A stretch of DNA of 64,000 bases from NCBI RefSeq assembly GCF_030247185.1, contig NC_080572.1, positions 131,542,262 through 131,606,261 on the forward strand, given 5' to 3'. The notes under the pieces are model-generated. The model was not told where the DNA came from. It did no database searches and was given only the letters and a program-made list of their open reading frames with translations. This stretch comes from Malaya genurostris (Eukaryota > Arthropoda > Insecta > Diptera > Culicidae). Position numbers and translations under genes: made by a program. Positions 38,066 to 50,115 of this stretch are shown piece after piece; position 1 is the stretch's first letter, and each line of letters begins with the position of its first letter.

Positions 38066-39330
38066 ACCGCGATCTTAACTGAAACGTCGCTAACCATAAA
38101 CTGTCAAAGTTTGGATTCGATCAGTGGCACGATATGTGTCGACAAGTTAAGCCCGTATCCGAGCGAGTTACGCTGCGGTACGCTCCGTGAGTGCGGGTCG
38201 TGATTGAAAAATTCACTGCTCCGAAAGCATTAATCTTTCTATTCTGAAACTACAGGGTACAGGGTTAAAATGATGAAAAAAATCCTCATTTTTGCGATTT
38301 TTTTCAGAAATATCGTTTAACAAAATAATCTCAAACATTTAGTATAATACAAAGCATCATTCGAACAACATTTTGTAATTGACAAATAAGTCGGTGAAGA
38401 AGTATTTTTGAGAACGCTTCTTGAAAATCATGATTTGCGGTGTCCACTGTATCTCAGCGCAGACTAATCAGAAGTTAAAAAATCAAAGCAGCATTGTTAG
38501 AGTAGAAGTTTTTCTAGAACCCAACGCTTCTGTTTGATTATTGTTTTGTTTTTTTTATTGGTCGTTGTTCAAAGCTAAAACTACAATTTTTCACGAAAAA
38601 AATCCACCATTTTGTAGCTATAAAACCTCCCCAAAGTAACAAATTACAAAAAGGAAAACGTTGGGGTCTGGTTTTTATATGTAGAAAGCGTGCGCAAAAT
38701 TTTATAAACATTGGTGCAGTAGTTTTTGATTGACGATGGAGACGGACTTTCAAAACCTGCTTACGAGAAAAATGCGCCTAAAGTTTTTTGTCTATAAAAT
38801 CAATGGAAACAATTTGTTACTCAAGGGAGTTCCCGTAGGGTCTAACATTTTCAAAAAATCTTGTTTTTCCTTTTATAATTTGTTATAATGAAACATCTCA
38901 AAATTGTTTTGTCAAGTTTTCAAGTCAATCGAAGCAGAAATCTTGGGCCTATGTGCCGAGCTCTTACTTTTTCGCAGTATGAGATAAGCAAAGATAAAAG
39001 CCCATAACTTGCTGAGTTTTGTTCCGAAAGGCTTAAAAGTTTCACAGAATATTCTTGAAATGTTTTACTATAAGAAAATATAAAGCAAAAATAAATGATT
39101 TTTCAAATGTGTTAGACCCTATCCGTCTCTTAATTAAACTCTATTCATTTTAGGGGATGTTCGCATAACATTCATTTTCGTCACGTATAATATGCAGTTT
39201 AACCTCTGAAACCATTTCACGTGATTTTTCAAGTGATTACTACGGACTATTTTTATTTGAGTGCAGTCAGTGTGAAGATAATGAGCATGTTTATTTGTGG
39301 TTTTAAAAAATCTGGTCAAAAGTCGCACTA
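38066..39330. other. Intronic sequence, nothing recognised
   Basis: No coding potential. Short - strand ORFs (38538-38753 and 39134-39328) have no family features. Confidence 0.4.
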
Positions 39331-40551
39331 CACGGAACGACCGAAATTAGCTCTGCGCCTAATTCGTATTACTGTTTTTGAATTAGTTGATTTTAACAAC
39401 AAAATTTCCAAAATAACTATAAAATTAGTTAAAATTGAGAATTTACTTTGCTGAAAAAACTCTTATTTTTAGAGAATGTGTTTAGTTGGTGAATATCCTG
39501 GACTCAAACCAGCAATATTTCAATCCAACACGAAATTCTCATTGACAACTAATTTTGTTATTAAAATCAGAAAATTTGTTTCTATTTATCTATCACCATC
39601 ATTACTGAAGGACAGCACAAAAAAACCAAAACTGAAATGGGTATTATTAACAAGTTTATTAGCCAAAAACTCATGAGAAGTATCAAAGCAAAACAATCCA
39701 TTAAAAAGCTAAAAGGGACAGTCTTATTGAAACTGCTTGAACATTGTTTTGATGTTTTTCGCATGTGTTCGATATATCTTTATTTAAATTTCTAAACCGA
39801 TATGTAAAAATGTCGTAAACTGTTAGTGGAAATCGTATTTATTCAGAATTTGTGCGCACTTGAAGCGATTGTGCGTAATAATGTTTTTACGCGGAACAGT
39901 GAAGTGAATTTCGAATGTTTCACTCTAATTGTGTTGAAGTTTTTTTTTGTATCTTCTAACCTTCCGAGCTGCGCCGTTCGGTGTACTATTTGTATTCGGT
40001 TTTTGTTTTCCGAGTGCTCAAAGTTTTCAGTGAGAATGAAGAAAACAGTGATTTAGATGAAAAAAAATTCAAAAAGATGTTTACGTTTCGTTTATGTCTT
40101 TTTCTCCAACACAACATCGTATTTATACCTGCCAATATAGAAAAGACAACCGCGTCTGAATTTTTTTCGGCAGTAGTGTGCCATCTAGTGGCTAGTAGTC
40201 ATTAAGGTGTTACCGTTTCGGTGACAGGGCGCCATATAGGTGCAGATTGCAGAAGCCAATTCAACCATTCATATTGGTTGAAAACAACATTATATTTCTT
40301 TAATTCAACTAAAAAATTAGTTGACTGGATATGAAGTGTGCCTTAGCTAAGAAATGACAGTACGTTTAATTTGTGAATTCAACTAAAAAAAATAGTCATT
40401 TCAACAAATATTTTATTATTATTAAGGGAATGAGAATAAAAAATCTAAATCAGCAAAAGTAAGATTTTTTTAGTTGTCTCAAAAAATAACTAACTAAAAT
40501 CAGCAAATCAACTAAATTTTTCGCGAAAATGCTGATTTCGGTCGTTCCGTG
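39331..40551. mobile_element. TIR element with CACGGAACGACCGAAAT ends
   Basis: The left end CACGGAACGACCGAAATTAG (39331) is matched in reverse at the right end ctgatttcggtcgttccgtg (ending 40551). TA duplications lie at 39329-39330 and 40552-40553. The length is 1221 bp and no transposase is encoded, so it is a non-autonomous TA-targeting element. The interior carries several aattagttga / tcaactaa motifs, which also occur at 45760-45790 and 48835-48850. Family not identified. Confidence 0.82.
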
Positions 40552-40567
40552 TATTTCGTAAAAAACA

Positions 40568-40655
40568 TACCTACCCAAAATTAAGTACAATGGGTATTAC
40601 GACACTTTGGATAAATATGTTTTTCGCAAAATTTGAGTAGGTAATACTCCTTTTT
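40568..40655. repeat. Short hairpin repeat
   Basis: tacctacccaaaatt at 40570 faces aaaatttgagtaggta ending near 40654, an ~85-bp inverted repeat next to the TIR element. Probably a tiny MITE or a relic. Confidence 0.5.
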
Positions 40656-41209
40656 TTTGACAATGATATGTAGATGGCGCATCGATGTTTTGATGTCATT
40701 TAATTTTTGGCGGCAAATTCGCATCGTAGACGTCGTTTAATTTTAAGCGGTAAATTCAGTTTCCGTCGCTGGAATATTTTTCGTTTTCGCGAATCAGCAA
40801 TGTTCAATAATAACACTTCTTACAAAACAACACACATTTGCCGCAGCGGCACTATCACTCAAAATAAATGCTTCGATCAATTACTTTAAAATAAGTAGTC
40901 TGATACCAGACCCTGTCGCTTGGAGCGAAATCAATCTTCAGTTCAACAAAACCATCGAACGGCATCACATTCAACATATCATGTCTCTCATATTTCTCTT
41001 CCCTACTTCTGTGTACGAGACTCGATGTGGACTCGCATGAGGGCGCCATGCTCGCAAGGATGTTGCCAATGATTTGTTTGGGAAATGTGAGAGCTGGATA
41101 TCTTGTTAATATGATGTATTTACTGCTACACATTGAAATTTGACTTTTTTGAGAGCAACACCCATGTACCGCATCACTCTCCCAGTGATGCCAACTATCT
41201 GGGACAAGT
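40656..41209. other. Intronic sequence, nothing recognised
   Basis: No supportable gene. A - strand 92-codon ORF at 40855-41133 lacks recognisable domains. Confidence 0.35.
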
Positions 41210-41800
41210 TCAGAACATAGTTGAAAAATTCATGTTCGAAACCCAGATCAAGAAATTAGGTCATAAATATAGTTCTAGAATTAAGGAACTGAACTCATTT
41301 TTAGAATCCAAGTTCCGAATTCAGTTCAAGAACTGAATACTAAGCTTGAATTAAGAATCCTAATAAAGAAACTGAACTCAGTTTTAAGATTTAGCTCTAG
41401 AATCCATGTTTCGAATTTAGTTCCAGCATGCAGATTCTGAATTCTGGAAATGAGTTCTGAAATTGAACTCAGGAATTAAGTTCTGATTTAGAAGTTCCAA
41501 AATACAGATTCGGAGTTCAGCTTCAACATTTAGTTCCAGAATACAGATCTAAAATTCATATCATGAATATTGTTCATGAATTCTGAAGTTGAAAACCTAA
41601 ATCAAAATTCTGGATTAGAATTCCGAACAGACATTAAGGAACTAAATTTAGTTCTAAAGTTTAGTCATGAAACTAGTTCCAGAATTCAGAAATAGTATTC
41701 AGTCAGTCGGCCATAGTTTTTATATTCTGAAATTGAAACTGAGTTGAGAAATAAGGTGATCCAGAATCCGGGTTCTGAATTCAGTTCTAGAATATAATAA
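41210..41800. repeat. Degenerate tandem repeat of an AGTTCYAGAATTCAG-like motif
   Basis: For nearly 600 bp the sequence repeats variations of agttctagaattca / gattctgaattcag and aaattgaactcag with irregular 12-24 bp spacing. Half-palindromic gaattc cores recur throughout. It looks like an old, decayed short-period satellite. No boundaries or transposon ends were found. Confidence 0.75.
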
Positions 41801-42810
41801 AAATTTCAGCTTCCTACTGCTGCAGGTTGAAGGCGACTGTTCGCTACGATGTCCGAAAAGCGAATGAGAGTGTCTCTTGTTTGGATGCCACGGCGAAGAA
41901 AAACTTATGTATACTGCCTATGAAATAAACGTATTTATGGAAAAAAAATTGTCGATAGATTGATTTCACGAGCAAGATGAAATTTTCTTACTTTTTCTGC
42001 AGTATTGCTTCTTGGAGCCGAAGCAAAGCTATTGTATTTGATTTTATCACAATTCATTGATTGAAAGACGAGTAATGTTTAAAAATAACAGGTGACTCAC
42101 ATTCACAATCTCATTTGTGTATTTTCTGAGAGATCGTGAATGTATGCAATTTGTATCAGATTCTTCAAACCTGTGACCATTTCAAATCACGCAAATAATT
42201 TGGAGACTCTCTCAATGGGTCGATTACTTCCATTGTATTGAAGAGACTAGAAAACTATAATTTTCCAATAAAGAATTCCAGCTCACTCATTCTTCGAGAA
42301 GAACTAGTTCTTTTGGACCGTTCGAGAACGGATTGCCCATCTCTAATTCGCTGTTATCGTATCTGTTGTCAAAAAATGGACCGACTTTCGGTTCCAGAAC
42401 TAGTGTACGATAAGTGGATAGTTTTCAATTTCGTGTGTGTTTTTTCATAAACGTTGGGAAACACAAGTACAAATCCCATAAAATGGGTTGATAAATTCTT
42501 CTGGTTTGCAGAACTTATTTATTTGTAGGCATAAAAACTTGGTTCGGCACTAATAGTTTTCCATTTCCTGTTCCGGAAGCACCGAAGGTAGTGAAGAAAA
42601 ACTTCACAAGTAGAACACATTTCGATTTTTCGGCGATGCTTGAACCGATATTCACAAATCTAAGTTGAAGCTCATATTGTTTCAAAAACTACTGTGAAAT
42701 TTTATCCGGATCATACCGCTTCCGCAATTACAGGGCGGTAAGTGTCGCAGCTCTCAAACCGCCATATAAAATGAAGATGCAGAACGAGCTGACACGGAAG
42801 AAAAAAAAAC
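41801..42810. other. Intronic sequence, nothing recognised
   Basis: AT-rich. The part from about 42560 contains weak copies of the ccgatattcacaaatc / ttccggaagc modules of the dispersed repeat. Confidence 0.4.
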
Positions 42811-44396
42811 CTGTTTTAATCCACCTAGTGGTGTAATGATGCCTTTCTCATGTATAATATTGTGGTATTCTATTCAAAAAATTTATCTTCGATTTTTGAA
42901 AGAAACCAAGAGATTATTTGCACAATAACTTATATAACAGACAGAATAAAACAGTGTGTTGATTGCGTAGGTCATCCTCAAGAAAACGAAGTGGGTTCAC
43001 TACTATATTCACTTCCGGCATCGGAACCCGAGAACCGGTATAATCAAAGTCGGTTCGTACGGCCACCAACTAACATGACATACAAACTCTACTACTACGC
43101 ACTCTAAATTACGATTTAAATGTTTGTTGCATCCGAAAATATGCAGTAATTTTTGTTAGGACCATAAGACCTTTCAATTGACCCTAAGATTGGGAATAAC
43201 GGTTTAGAGTCCAGTTTACAACATTTTGTATGGTTTTTGTTCCGCCAGTTTAAGTGACGGTGTACAATATTGAATACACTTTACCCTATAACTCCGGAAC
43301 CGGAAGTCGGATCCCAAATGAAATTCAGGAATTCCGTATGGGACCAATAGATCTTTAATTTGAATCTAAGTTTGTGGAAATCGGTCAAATACACTACACC
43401 CTATAACTCCGGAACCGGAAGTCGGATCCGGACTTCCATTTGAATCTAAGTTTGTGGAAATCGGTCAAACCATCGCTGAGAAAAGAGAGTGGGATCCATT
43501 TTGGTATATATGACCACTATTTCTGGTACTTCCCGAAACGGATACCGGACACCAGGATAGCCGGAATCGGTTTGTTTAATTGCCTACTGATAATGACTAT
43601 CGGTTTGTGTAGTTTTGAGACATGTTTAAAAATTTTTTTACGTTTTTTGTTTCGCCGGTTTAAGTGACGGTGTACAATATTGAATACACTTTACCCTATA
43701 ACTCCGGAACCGGAAGTCGGATCCGGATGAAATTCAGGAATTCCGTATGGGACCGGAAGACCTTTCATTTGAATCTAAGTTTGTGGAAATCGGTCAAACC
43801 ATCGCCGAGAAAAGTTAGTGAGATCCATTTTGGTATATATGACCACTATTTCCGGTACTTCCGAAACCGGATACCGGGACCAAGGATAGCCGGAATCGGT
43901 TTGTTTAGTTGCCTACTGATAATGATTATCGATTTGTGTAGTTTTGAGACCGGTTTAGAAATTTTTTTACGTTTTTTGTTTCGCCGGTTTAAGTGACGGT
44001 GTACAACAGTGAACACACTTTACCCTATAACTCCGGAACCGGAAGTCGGATCCGGATGAAATTCAGGAATTCCGTATGGGATCGGAAGACCTTTCATTTG
44101 AATCTAAGTTTGTAGAAATCGGTCAAACCATCGCTGAGAAAAGTGAGTGAGATCCATTTTGGTATATATGACTAATATTTCCGGTACTTCCGGAACCGGA
44201 TACCGGGAACCAGGACAGCCGGAATCGGTTTGTTTAATTGCCTACTGATAATGACTCGATTTGTGTAGTTTTGAGACCTGTTTAGAAATATTGAACACAC
44301 CACGAGACCTTTCATTTGAATCTAAGTTTGTCAAAATCGGTTCAGCCATCTCCGAGAAAACCTAGTGAGATTATTTGACACATACACACACTCACA

Positions 44397-44438
<42 letters not shown>

Positions 44439-44559
44439 GACATTGCTCAGCTCGATGAACTGAGTCGAATGGTATATGACACTTGGACCTCCGGGCCAAT
44501 TTTCACTAGTCGGTTTTTCAAGTGATTGCATAACCTTTCTATATGAGAAAGGCAAAAAC
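42811..44559 (+). repeat. GCCTTTCTC-type dispersed repeat, long copy with internal tandem
   Basis: Starts with ttaatccacctagtggtg and gatgcctttctcatg. It ends with a CA tract (44385-44436), gaactgagtcgaatggtatatgac and atgagaaaggcaaaa (44545-44559). These are the same end sections in the same order as a satellite monomer (gaactgagtcgaatggtata, gagaaaggcaaaa, tccacttagtgg), so this is the best dispersed relative of the satellite in the window. The interior holds the 329-bp tandem repeat. Confidence 0.8.
43215..44300 (+). repeat. ~329-bp tandem repeat
   Basis: accctataactccggaaccg recurs near 43275, 43390, 43692 and 44021. The last two are 329 bp apart and the intervening sequence is nearly the same: ttccggtacttcc, ccggaatcggtttg, actgataatgac, gtttcgccggtttaagtgac. 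About three units are present, the first partly duplicated. The unit contains the core gaatctaagtttgtggaaatc shared with the satellite subrepeat. Confidence 0.85.
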
Positions 44560-45229
44560 AATTCGCCTCTTACAACAATGTATACAAAGGTGTTATAATC
44601 CCAAATAAAATGTCTGATTTTCAACTGAATCCGACTTCCGGCTCTGGAACTGTTGGGTTAAACGTTAAAAAAAGGAAAAAGGGATTCAGGGATTTCAAAC
44701 AAAATCCCTGAATTCGTTGTGGATAATACTTTCAGTTTCGGAACTATAGAGTGTTTCGATTCGTATGGCTGAACCGATTTTCACAAACTTGGGTTCAAAT
44801 GAAAGGTCTTGTATTCCTATACAAAATTCCTGAATATTGTGTGGATCCGACTTCCGGCTCCGGAGTTATGGGGTAAAATAAGTAAAAAAAATGAAAATAT
44901 GTGTTCTAGCTTTTCTCATAGATGGCGCGACCGATTTTCATAAACTTAGTTTCAAATGAAAGGTCCTGTTGTCCCATACGTAATTCCTGAATTTTATCTC
45001 GATTCGATCTCCGGATCCGGAAATATACGGTAAAGTGTGTTAAAAATTGTATACCATCACTGAAAAGGGCGAAAAACCGTAAAAAGTTTTCTAAATCGAC
45101 CTCAAATCTTCTCCAATTAATAGTTTTTATCAGTAGACGGTCAAACAAACCTATTTTAGTTATTCTTTTCAGGAATCGAAGAAAATTATTCTAAAGAATA
45201 CTAATGTATTACATATGATAGTATGATTG
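44560..45229. repeat. Inverse-oriented modules of the dispersed repeat
   Basis: Contains cgattttcacaaacttgg, caaatgaaaggtc and cgacttccggctccggag in the orientation opposite to 42811-44559, in two to three modules up to about 45030. The remainder is unremarkable. Confidence 0.6.
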
Positions 45230-45300
45230 ATATGAGAAAGGCATCATTAACATGAATTAACATGAATTTAACATGAATTAACATGAATTTAACGACAATG
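45230..45300. repeat. Short tandem repeat (taacatgaat)n
   Basis: About five copies of ttaacatgaat(t) follow each other; a simple low-copy tandem. Confidence 0.8.
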
Positions 45301-45334
45301 ATTAGGTTTAGACGAACGAATATACATTTGATTG

Positions 45335-46915
45335 ATGATATTTGGTTATTAGCTATCTTTTTAATTTCAATATCTCTCAGGGGTACAAATATGTGTGAAT
45401 TGTTTGATTTTTGTAACACCAAATCAGTAAACATTTTTTAATTTGTCGCCAAATTTTTTTCATCTTAAACAAGGTTAACTTTATCACAACACCGCTGTTA
45501 GATAAACTCTTGTTATGGAATCATAAATTTCTCAAATCGAATGAACACAATTTCACCAAACGTTTTAATCATCGATGTTGTTTTCATTGACATTTTGAAG
45601 CGACGCGAACAAATATCAACTGAAAAAGTTGTTGATTTTGCATTGTGATTATTGTTTTGCTTTCAACTGTCTCCGGCATTTAACAGCATTCAAAACAACA
45701 TACTCTTCAACTACTTGAATATATGCAAATCAAAAACCATATTGGTTGAATCAAAAAGAAATTAGTTGAATCAACTATCGCAACGATCAAAAACTGCGAT
45801 ATCGCAATTTTATGATCGGAGGGTTCTCCGTGCTGTTTTTGATAACTTTTAGTCTTTGCCTAATGATATTAATGAGATTATTAGGCCTAATGATATTAGT
45901 TAGATTATTAGGCTGAAGTTTACTTTTCCCTGAGTCCTGTTCCCTGGTACTGCCTTCGAAAAACATTTCTTAACGTAATTATCGTTTTAGTGGTAGAATC
46001 ATTGGTGGTAGATTTACGGAATATTGGTATTTCTCTTATTTTTAGTTCTCGAGCTTTGGCGATGGCACGTTCAACTTCATTCAGTTACCTTTCGATGTCC
46101 TCTGCTGATTCTGGATGGCGATCGTAGTTAATGTTGTTGTCCACACTGCTGCTGAATGCTGACCAGTCGACATAATGATAATCACGCCGAGTACGTTGCT
46201 GGGTTTCAACACCGGACCCAACATCCACCACAACAGAATAGTGGTTGAAGCTGATGTCTTCAATGATGACCGGACGAGAGATGTTCTCAGCAAGATTGGT
46301 GATAAACAGGTCGATGATGGAGCATGTCCCTGATTTGGCAACACGTTGAACTATCCGGACTCAGGATAGTGTAGTAGCCGTTTTTAAGGGCGTCGTTCAG
46401 CACTGCTCCATTTCGATTATTTCTGGAATTTCCCCCAGGCTTGATATCACCGGCGATGATGAATTTATTTCGTCCTCTTGTCAGCTTCTGCAGATCATTT
46501 TTTAGTTGTGATTGAGTTCCTTGGTTCAGTGAGGACTGTCTAGGGCTGTATGCTGTGATGAATTTTATCTTTCCGATCGTCGTATCCAATTCAACAGCTT
46601 TATCCTCTTCTCGACGTTTCATTCGATGAATTGCCAGAGCCGGTTTCTTAAGATTTGATAAGGTTATAAGGTGACTAACGGAAGACCTCTCAGCACAACT
46701 TTGTATGGGTTTTCACTGTTCTTGTTATGAGTGAAAAATTTCGCTTCCGTTTCCTGGAGATGTTTCGTTACCAGATCATACTCGTCCTGTGAGTTGCAAA
46801 GCAGCTTGGTCCCAAACTGCATAACTTGAATGTTGGTGCGATATTCAATGAATATAGAGCCTTCCGCAATGAGTGATAATCCCATTGATTGATGATATTT
46901 GGTTATTAGCTACCT
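45335..46915 (-). repeat. Duplicated segment, copy 1 (with LINE fragment)
   Basis: Begins ttgattgatgatatttgg (45330s). The same phrase recurs at 46884-46915, where a second copy begins and, after an inserted repeat, continues at 48428-49912. The two copies are near-identical apart from small indels. Both contain a 28-bp doublet built on cctaatgatatta...attattagg (45857-45913 and 48925-48981). This is a ~1.55 kb tandem duplication inside the sideroflexin intron. Confidence 0.85.
46000..46885 (-). pseudogene. Jockey-like LINE fragment, gag part plus EN part (copy 1)
   Basis: On the - strand, a gag-type passage (GTKLLCNSQDEYDLVTKHLQ, ENPYKVVLRGLP) is followed directly by an endonuclease passage (IGKIKFITAYSPRQ, GRNKFIIAGDI, NGAVLNDALKNGYYTILSP). 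The gag C-terminus and EN N-terminus are deleted. This copy also has a ~15-nt deletion after GDI relative to copy 2, plus frameshifts. It differs from the Jockey-like family at 16942 and 52587. Not functional. Confidence 0.8.
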
Positions 46916-46918
46916 TTT

Positions 46919-48427
46919 GTCGTGAATACGACTTACTTTACTATGGGGCGCCTTTTCAAAATTAGCCATATGGAAGAATGGGCAGAACTTAATCGTGAAT
47001 ATATCGACTTGTGTTAATGGCAGCAACATAATTCTTTCACTATTTCATCATAAATATGATCAGGAATTTAGGATAATATTTTGAACAGTGTGAGATAACC
47101 ACAAACAACTCAAAAATTAAATTTTCTGAAAATTTGAAAACAACGCGGAAAACTCTTTACTTTCGCTTGGGTTTTTCACACAAGGACGACGATTTTGAGG
47201 TAGTCAGGCACATATCTTCAACTGACTGCGTATAAAAGGTGAACCGTGGTAAAAAATCGATCATTTCTTCTTGTGTGTTGAAAGGAAGCGGACGTCGTGG
47301 GAATGATTTAGTCAACCAGAAGCTTCGGAGAGTGCACTTTCTGCGTGATTAAAAACCTCAAACGCCCAAGTCGCAACTCTCATTTGGACTTCAGTCGTCC
47401 GGTGGAGCAGTTGGCAATGAAAGCAGGCCTTTTGCGTGTTATAAGGCCTCAAACGCTTAGGTCGTGCTTTCATTTGGACTTCAATCGTCGGGAGCAGCAG
47501 TCGTCAATGCTCTAATTTGGACTTCGGTCGTCAGGTGGAGCAGTCGCTAGTAATAAGAACAGACCTCAAACGCTCAGGTCGTAGAGTCACCTGTTGGTGG
47601 TCGTTTGCATTGGAGCAAAATACAACGGAAAATGGACAACAATGTGGAATATTCTGCAAAATCCGCCCTTCTAATGGCTCTAACTGTTACCTAAAGAACT
47701 ATAAAGATTGCTTCTTTGTAAATCGTAAATTAAAATTATCAGTGTAGTGCAAATCTAAGATAATTTGACCATTTTTTTGCAATTTTCACAGTTCTAAAAC
47801 AGTGTTTAAAATTGTTTATATCGAATCAGTGTTCAATATCTTAGAAAATTATACAATTTGCTCTTCTGGGATGCCGAAAATTAATCCCGTACAGCATTTT
47901 GATAGTAACTTTTACTAAAATATTGAAATCCGAAATGTAATAATCGACATCAAAATTCTCTAAGGTGCCATTTAGAACCATAAGTTTATACCCAAAGAAT
48001 TATGCGAAATTTTACTGCACTATATTGTATACGGCCCATTTTTCAATCAGTTGTAGTTTGTAGTAAACTTTTTGCAGATTTGCTATATAAATGCGTAGCA
48101 CCGACTCAGAAGCCATTCATTTCGAATTTGGCTGTCGTTTTCATCGTGTTAATTATGGTGCGATCGAAGAATCTCCAAGCAAAATACAAAGATTGTTACC
48201 GCAAGCGGAAGAAGCATTCGTGATCTTTGTGTGTCAGAATGTTTAATGTAACTAATCTGTACTGTAGTTTAGGTGTATCGTTACAAATTCTAGTAGTGTA
48301 AAAGAGCAAAACTTGCACAATTCACACTATCGATCAACTAATTTATATTCGGAAGTATAAAGTAAGAGTGTCAGTTTTATTCGTATTCACGACATCCAGT
48401 TATGTCTCTGACATTACACACCTGTAC
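46919..48427 (+). mobile_element. TCGTGAATACGA repeat, copy 4 (complete)
   Basis: Starts gtcgtgaatacgacttact and ends cgtattcacgacatccag, tctctgacattac, acacctgtac. It is inserted in a T-run of the duplicated segment, which has TTTT on both sides. TATAAAAGG lies at 47231-47239. Tandem ~80-bp modules with catttggacttc are at 47390-47540. The segment around the stem-loop seen in copy 2 is deleted (near 48215). The ~1.5 kb length and 14-bp inverted termini suggest a non-autonomous element. No protein recognised. Confidence 0.78.
47231..47239 (+). promoter_or_regulatory. TATA-box candidate of repeat copy 4
   Basis: TATAAAAGG followed ~30 bp downstream by aatcgatcatttcttc. The same pair occurs in copy 2 (36112-36120, - strand) and copy 5 (52452-52460), where it is TATAAAAGG then aaatcgatcatcattc. 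Conservation across copies suggests an internal Pol II promoter. Confidence 0.55.
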
Positions 48428-49912
48428 TTTTTTTTAATTTCAATTTCTCTCAGGGGTACAAATATGTGTGAATTGTTTGATTTTTGTAACACCAAATCAG
48501 TAAACATTTTTCAATTTGTCACCAAATCTTTTTCATCTTAAACAAGGTTAACTTTATCACAACACCGCTGTTAGATAAACTCTTGTTATGGAATCATAAA
48601 TTTCTCAAATCGAATGAACACAATTTCACCAAACGTTTTAATCATCGATGTTGTTTTCATTGACATTTTGATGCGACGCGAACAAATATCAACTGAAAAA
48701 GTTGTTGATTTTGCATTGCGATTGTTGTTTTGCTTTCAACTGTCTCCGGCATTTAACAGCATTCAAAACAACATATTCTTCAACTACTTGAATATATCCA
48801 AATCAAAAACCATATTGGTTGAATCAAAAAGAAATTAGTTGAATCAACTATCGCAAAGATCGCGATATCGCAATTTTATGATCGGAGGGTTCTCCGTGCT
48901 GTTTTTGATAACTTTTAGTCTTTGCCTAATGATATTAATGAGATTATTAGGCCTAATGATATTAGTTAGATTATTAGGCTGAAGTTTACTTTTCCCTGAG
49001 TCCTGTTCCCTGGTACTGCCTTCGAAAAATATTTCTTAACGTAATTATCGTTTTAGTGGTAGAATCAGTGGTGGTAGATTTACGGAATATTGGTATTTCT
49101 CTTATTTTTAGTTCTCGAGCTCTGGCGATGGCACGCTCAACTTCATTCAGTTACCTGTCGATGTCCTCTGCTGATTCTGGATGGCGATCGTAGTTAATGT
49201 TGTTGTCCACACTGCTGCTGAATGCTGACCAGTCGACATAATGATAATCACGCCGAGTACGTTGCTGGGTTTCAACACCGGACCCAACATCCACCACAAC
49301 AGAATAGTGGTTGAAGCTGATGTCTTCAATGATGACCGGACGAGAGATGTTCTCAGCAAGATTGGTGATAAACAGGTCGATGATGGAGCATGTCCCTGAT
49401 TTGGCAACACGTTGAACTATCCGGACTCAGGATAGTGTAGTAGCCGTTTTTAAGGGCGTCGTTCAGCACTGCTCCATTTCGATTATTTCTGGAATTTCCC
49501 CCAGGCTTGATGTCTGGCATTGATATCATCGGCGATGATGAATTTATTTCGTCCTCTTGTCAGCTTCTGCAGATCATTTCTTAGTTGTGATTGAGTTCCT
49601 TGGTTCAGTGAGCACTGTCTAGGGCTGTATGCTGTGATGAATTTTATCTTTCCGATCGTCGTATCCAATTCAACAGCTTTATCCTCTTCTCGACGTTTCA
49701 TTCGATGAATTGCCAGAGCCGGTTTTTTAAGATTTGATAAGGTGATAAGGTGACTAACGGAAGACCTCTCAGCACAACTTTGTATGGGTTTTCACTGTTC
49801 TTGTCATGAATGAAAAATTCCGCTTCCGTTTCCTGGAGATGTTTCGTTACCAGATCATACTCGTACTGTGAGTTGCAAAGCAGCTTGGTCCCAAACTGCA
49901 TAACTTGAATGC
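48428..49912 (-). repeat. Duplicated segment, copy 2
   Basis: Continuation of the second copy of the 45335-46915 unit after the inserted repeat. The first ~30 bp of this copy lie at 46884-46915, left of the insertion. Confidence 0.85.
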
Positions 49913-50115
49913 ATTATCCATATTATCCGGATCGGCTTCGGATTGTAGTCAATATCCAGTGAAGCGTAGGTGTTCATTGTAGCCACTGACACATGGCCGA
50001 CAGATGATGCTCTGGAACTTGTAGTTTTCTTCCGCTTCACGGACCGTCCCGAACTGTCTCTCTCACAATCGGTCACTTTAAGCGACATCTTCTCCAATTC
50101 ACTCATATGTATCAA
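49066..50115 (-). pseudogene. Jockey-like LINE fragment, gag part plus EN part (copy 2)
   Basis: Same fragment as 46000-46885 but extended upstream: it starts MSELEKMSLKVTDCERDSSG at 50115, probably the true ORF1 start, followed by a Ser/Lys-rich linker. A deletion with a frameshift (~49915) precedes CNSQYEYDLVTKHLQE, and a stop follows at 49698. The EN part (49483-49701) reads IGKIKFITAYSPRQCS and IIADDINARHQAWG, then breaks. It preserves the 15 nt missing from copy 1. Confidence 0.8.

Noticed and set aside
46919..48427. Solo LTR of a retrotransposon
   Set aside because: There is a TATA box, but the ends are inverted TGTCGTGAATACGA rather than TG...CA, and no internal region or paired LTR is present.
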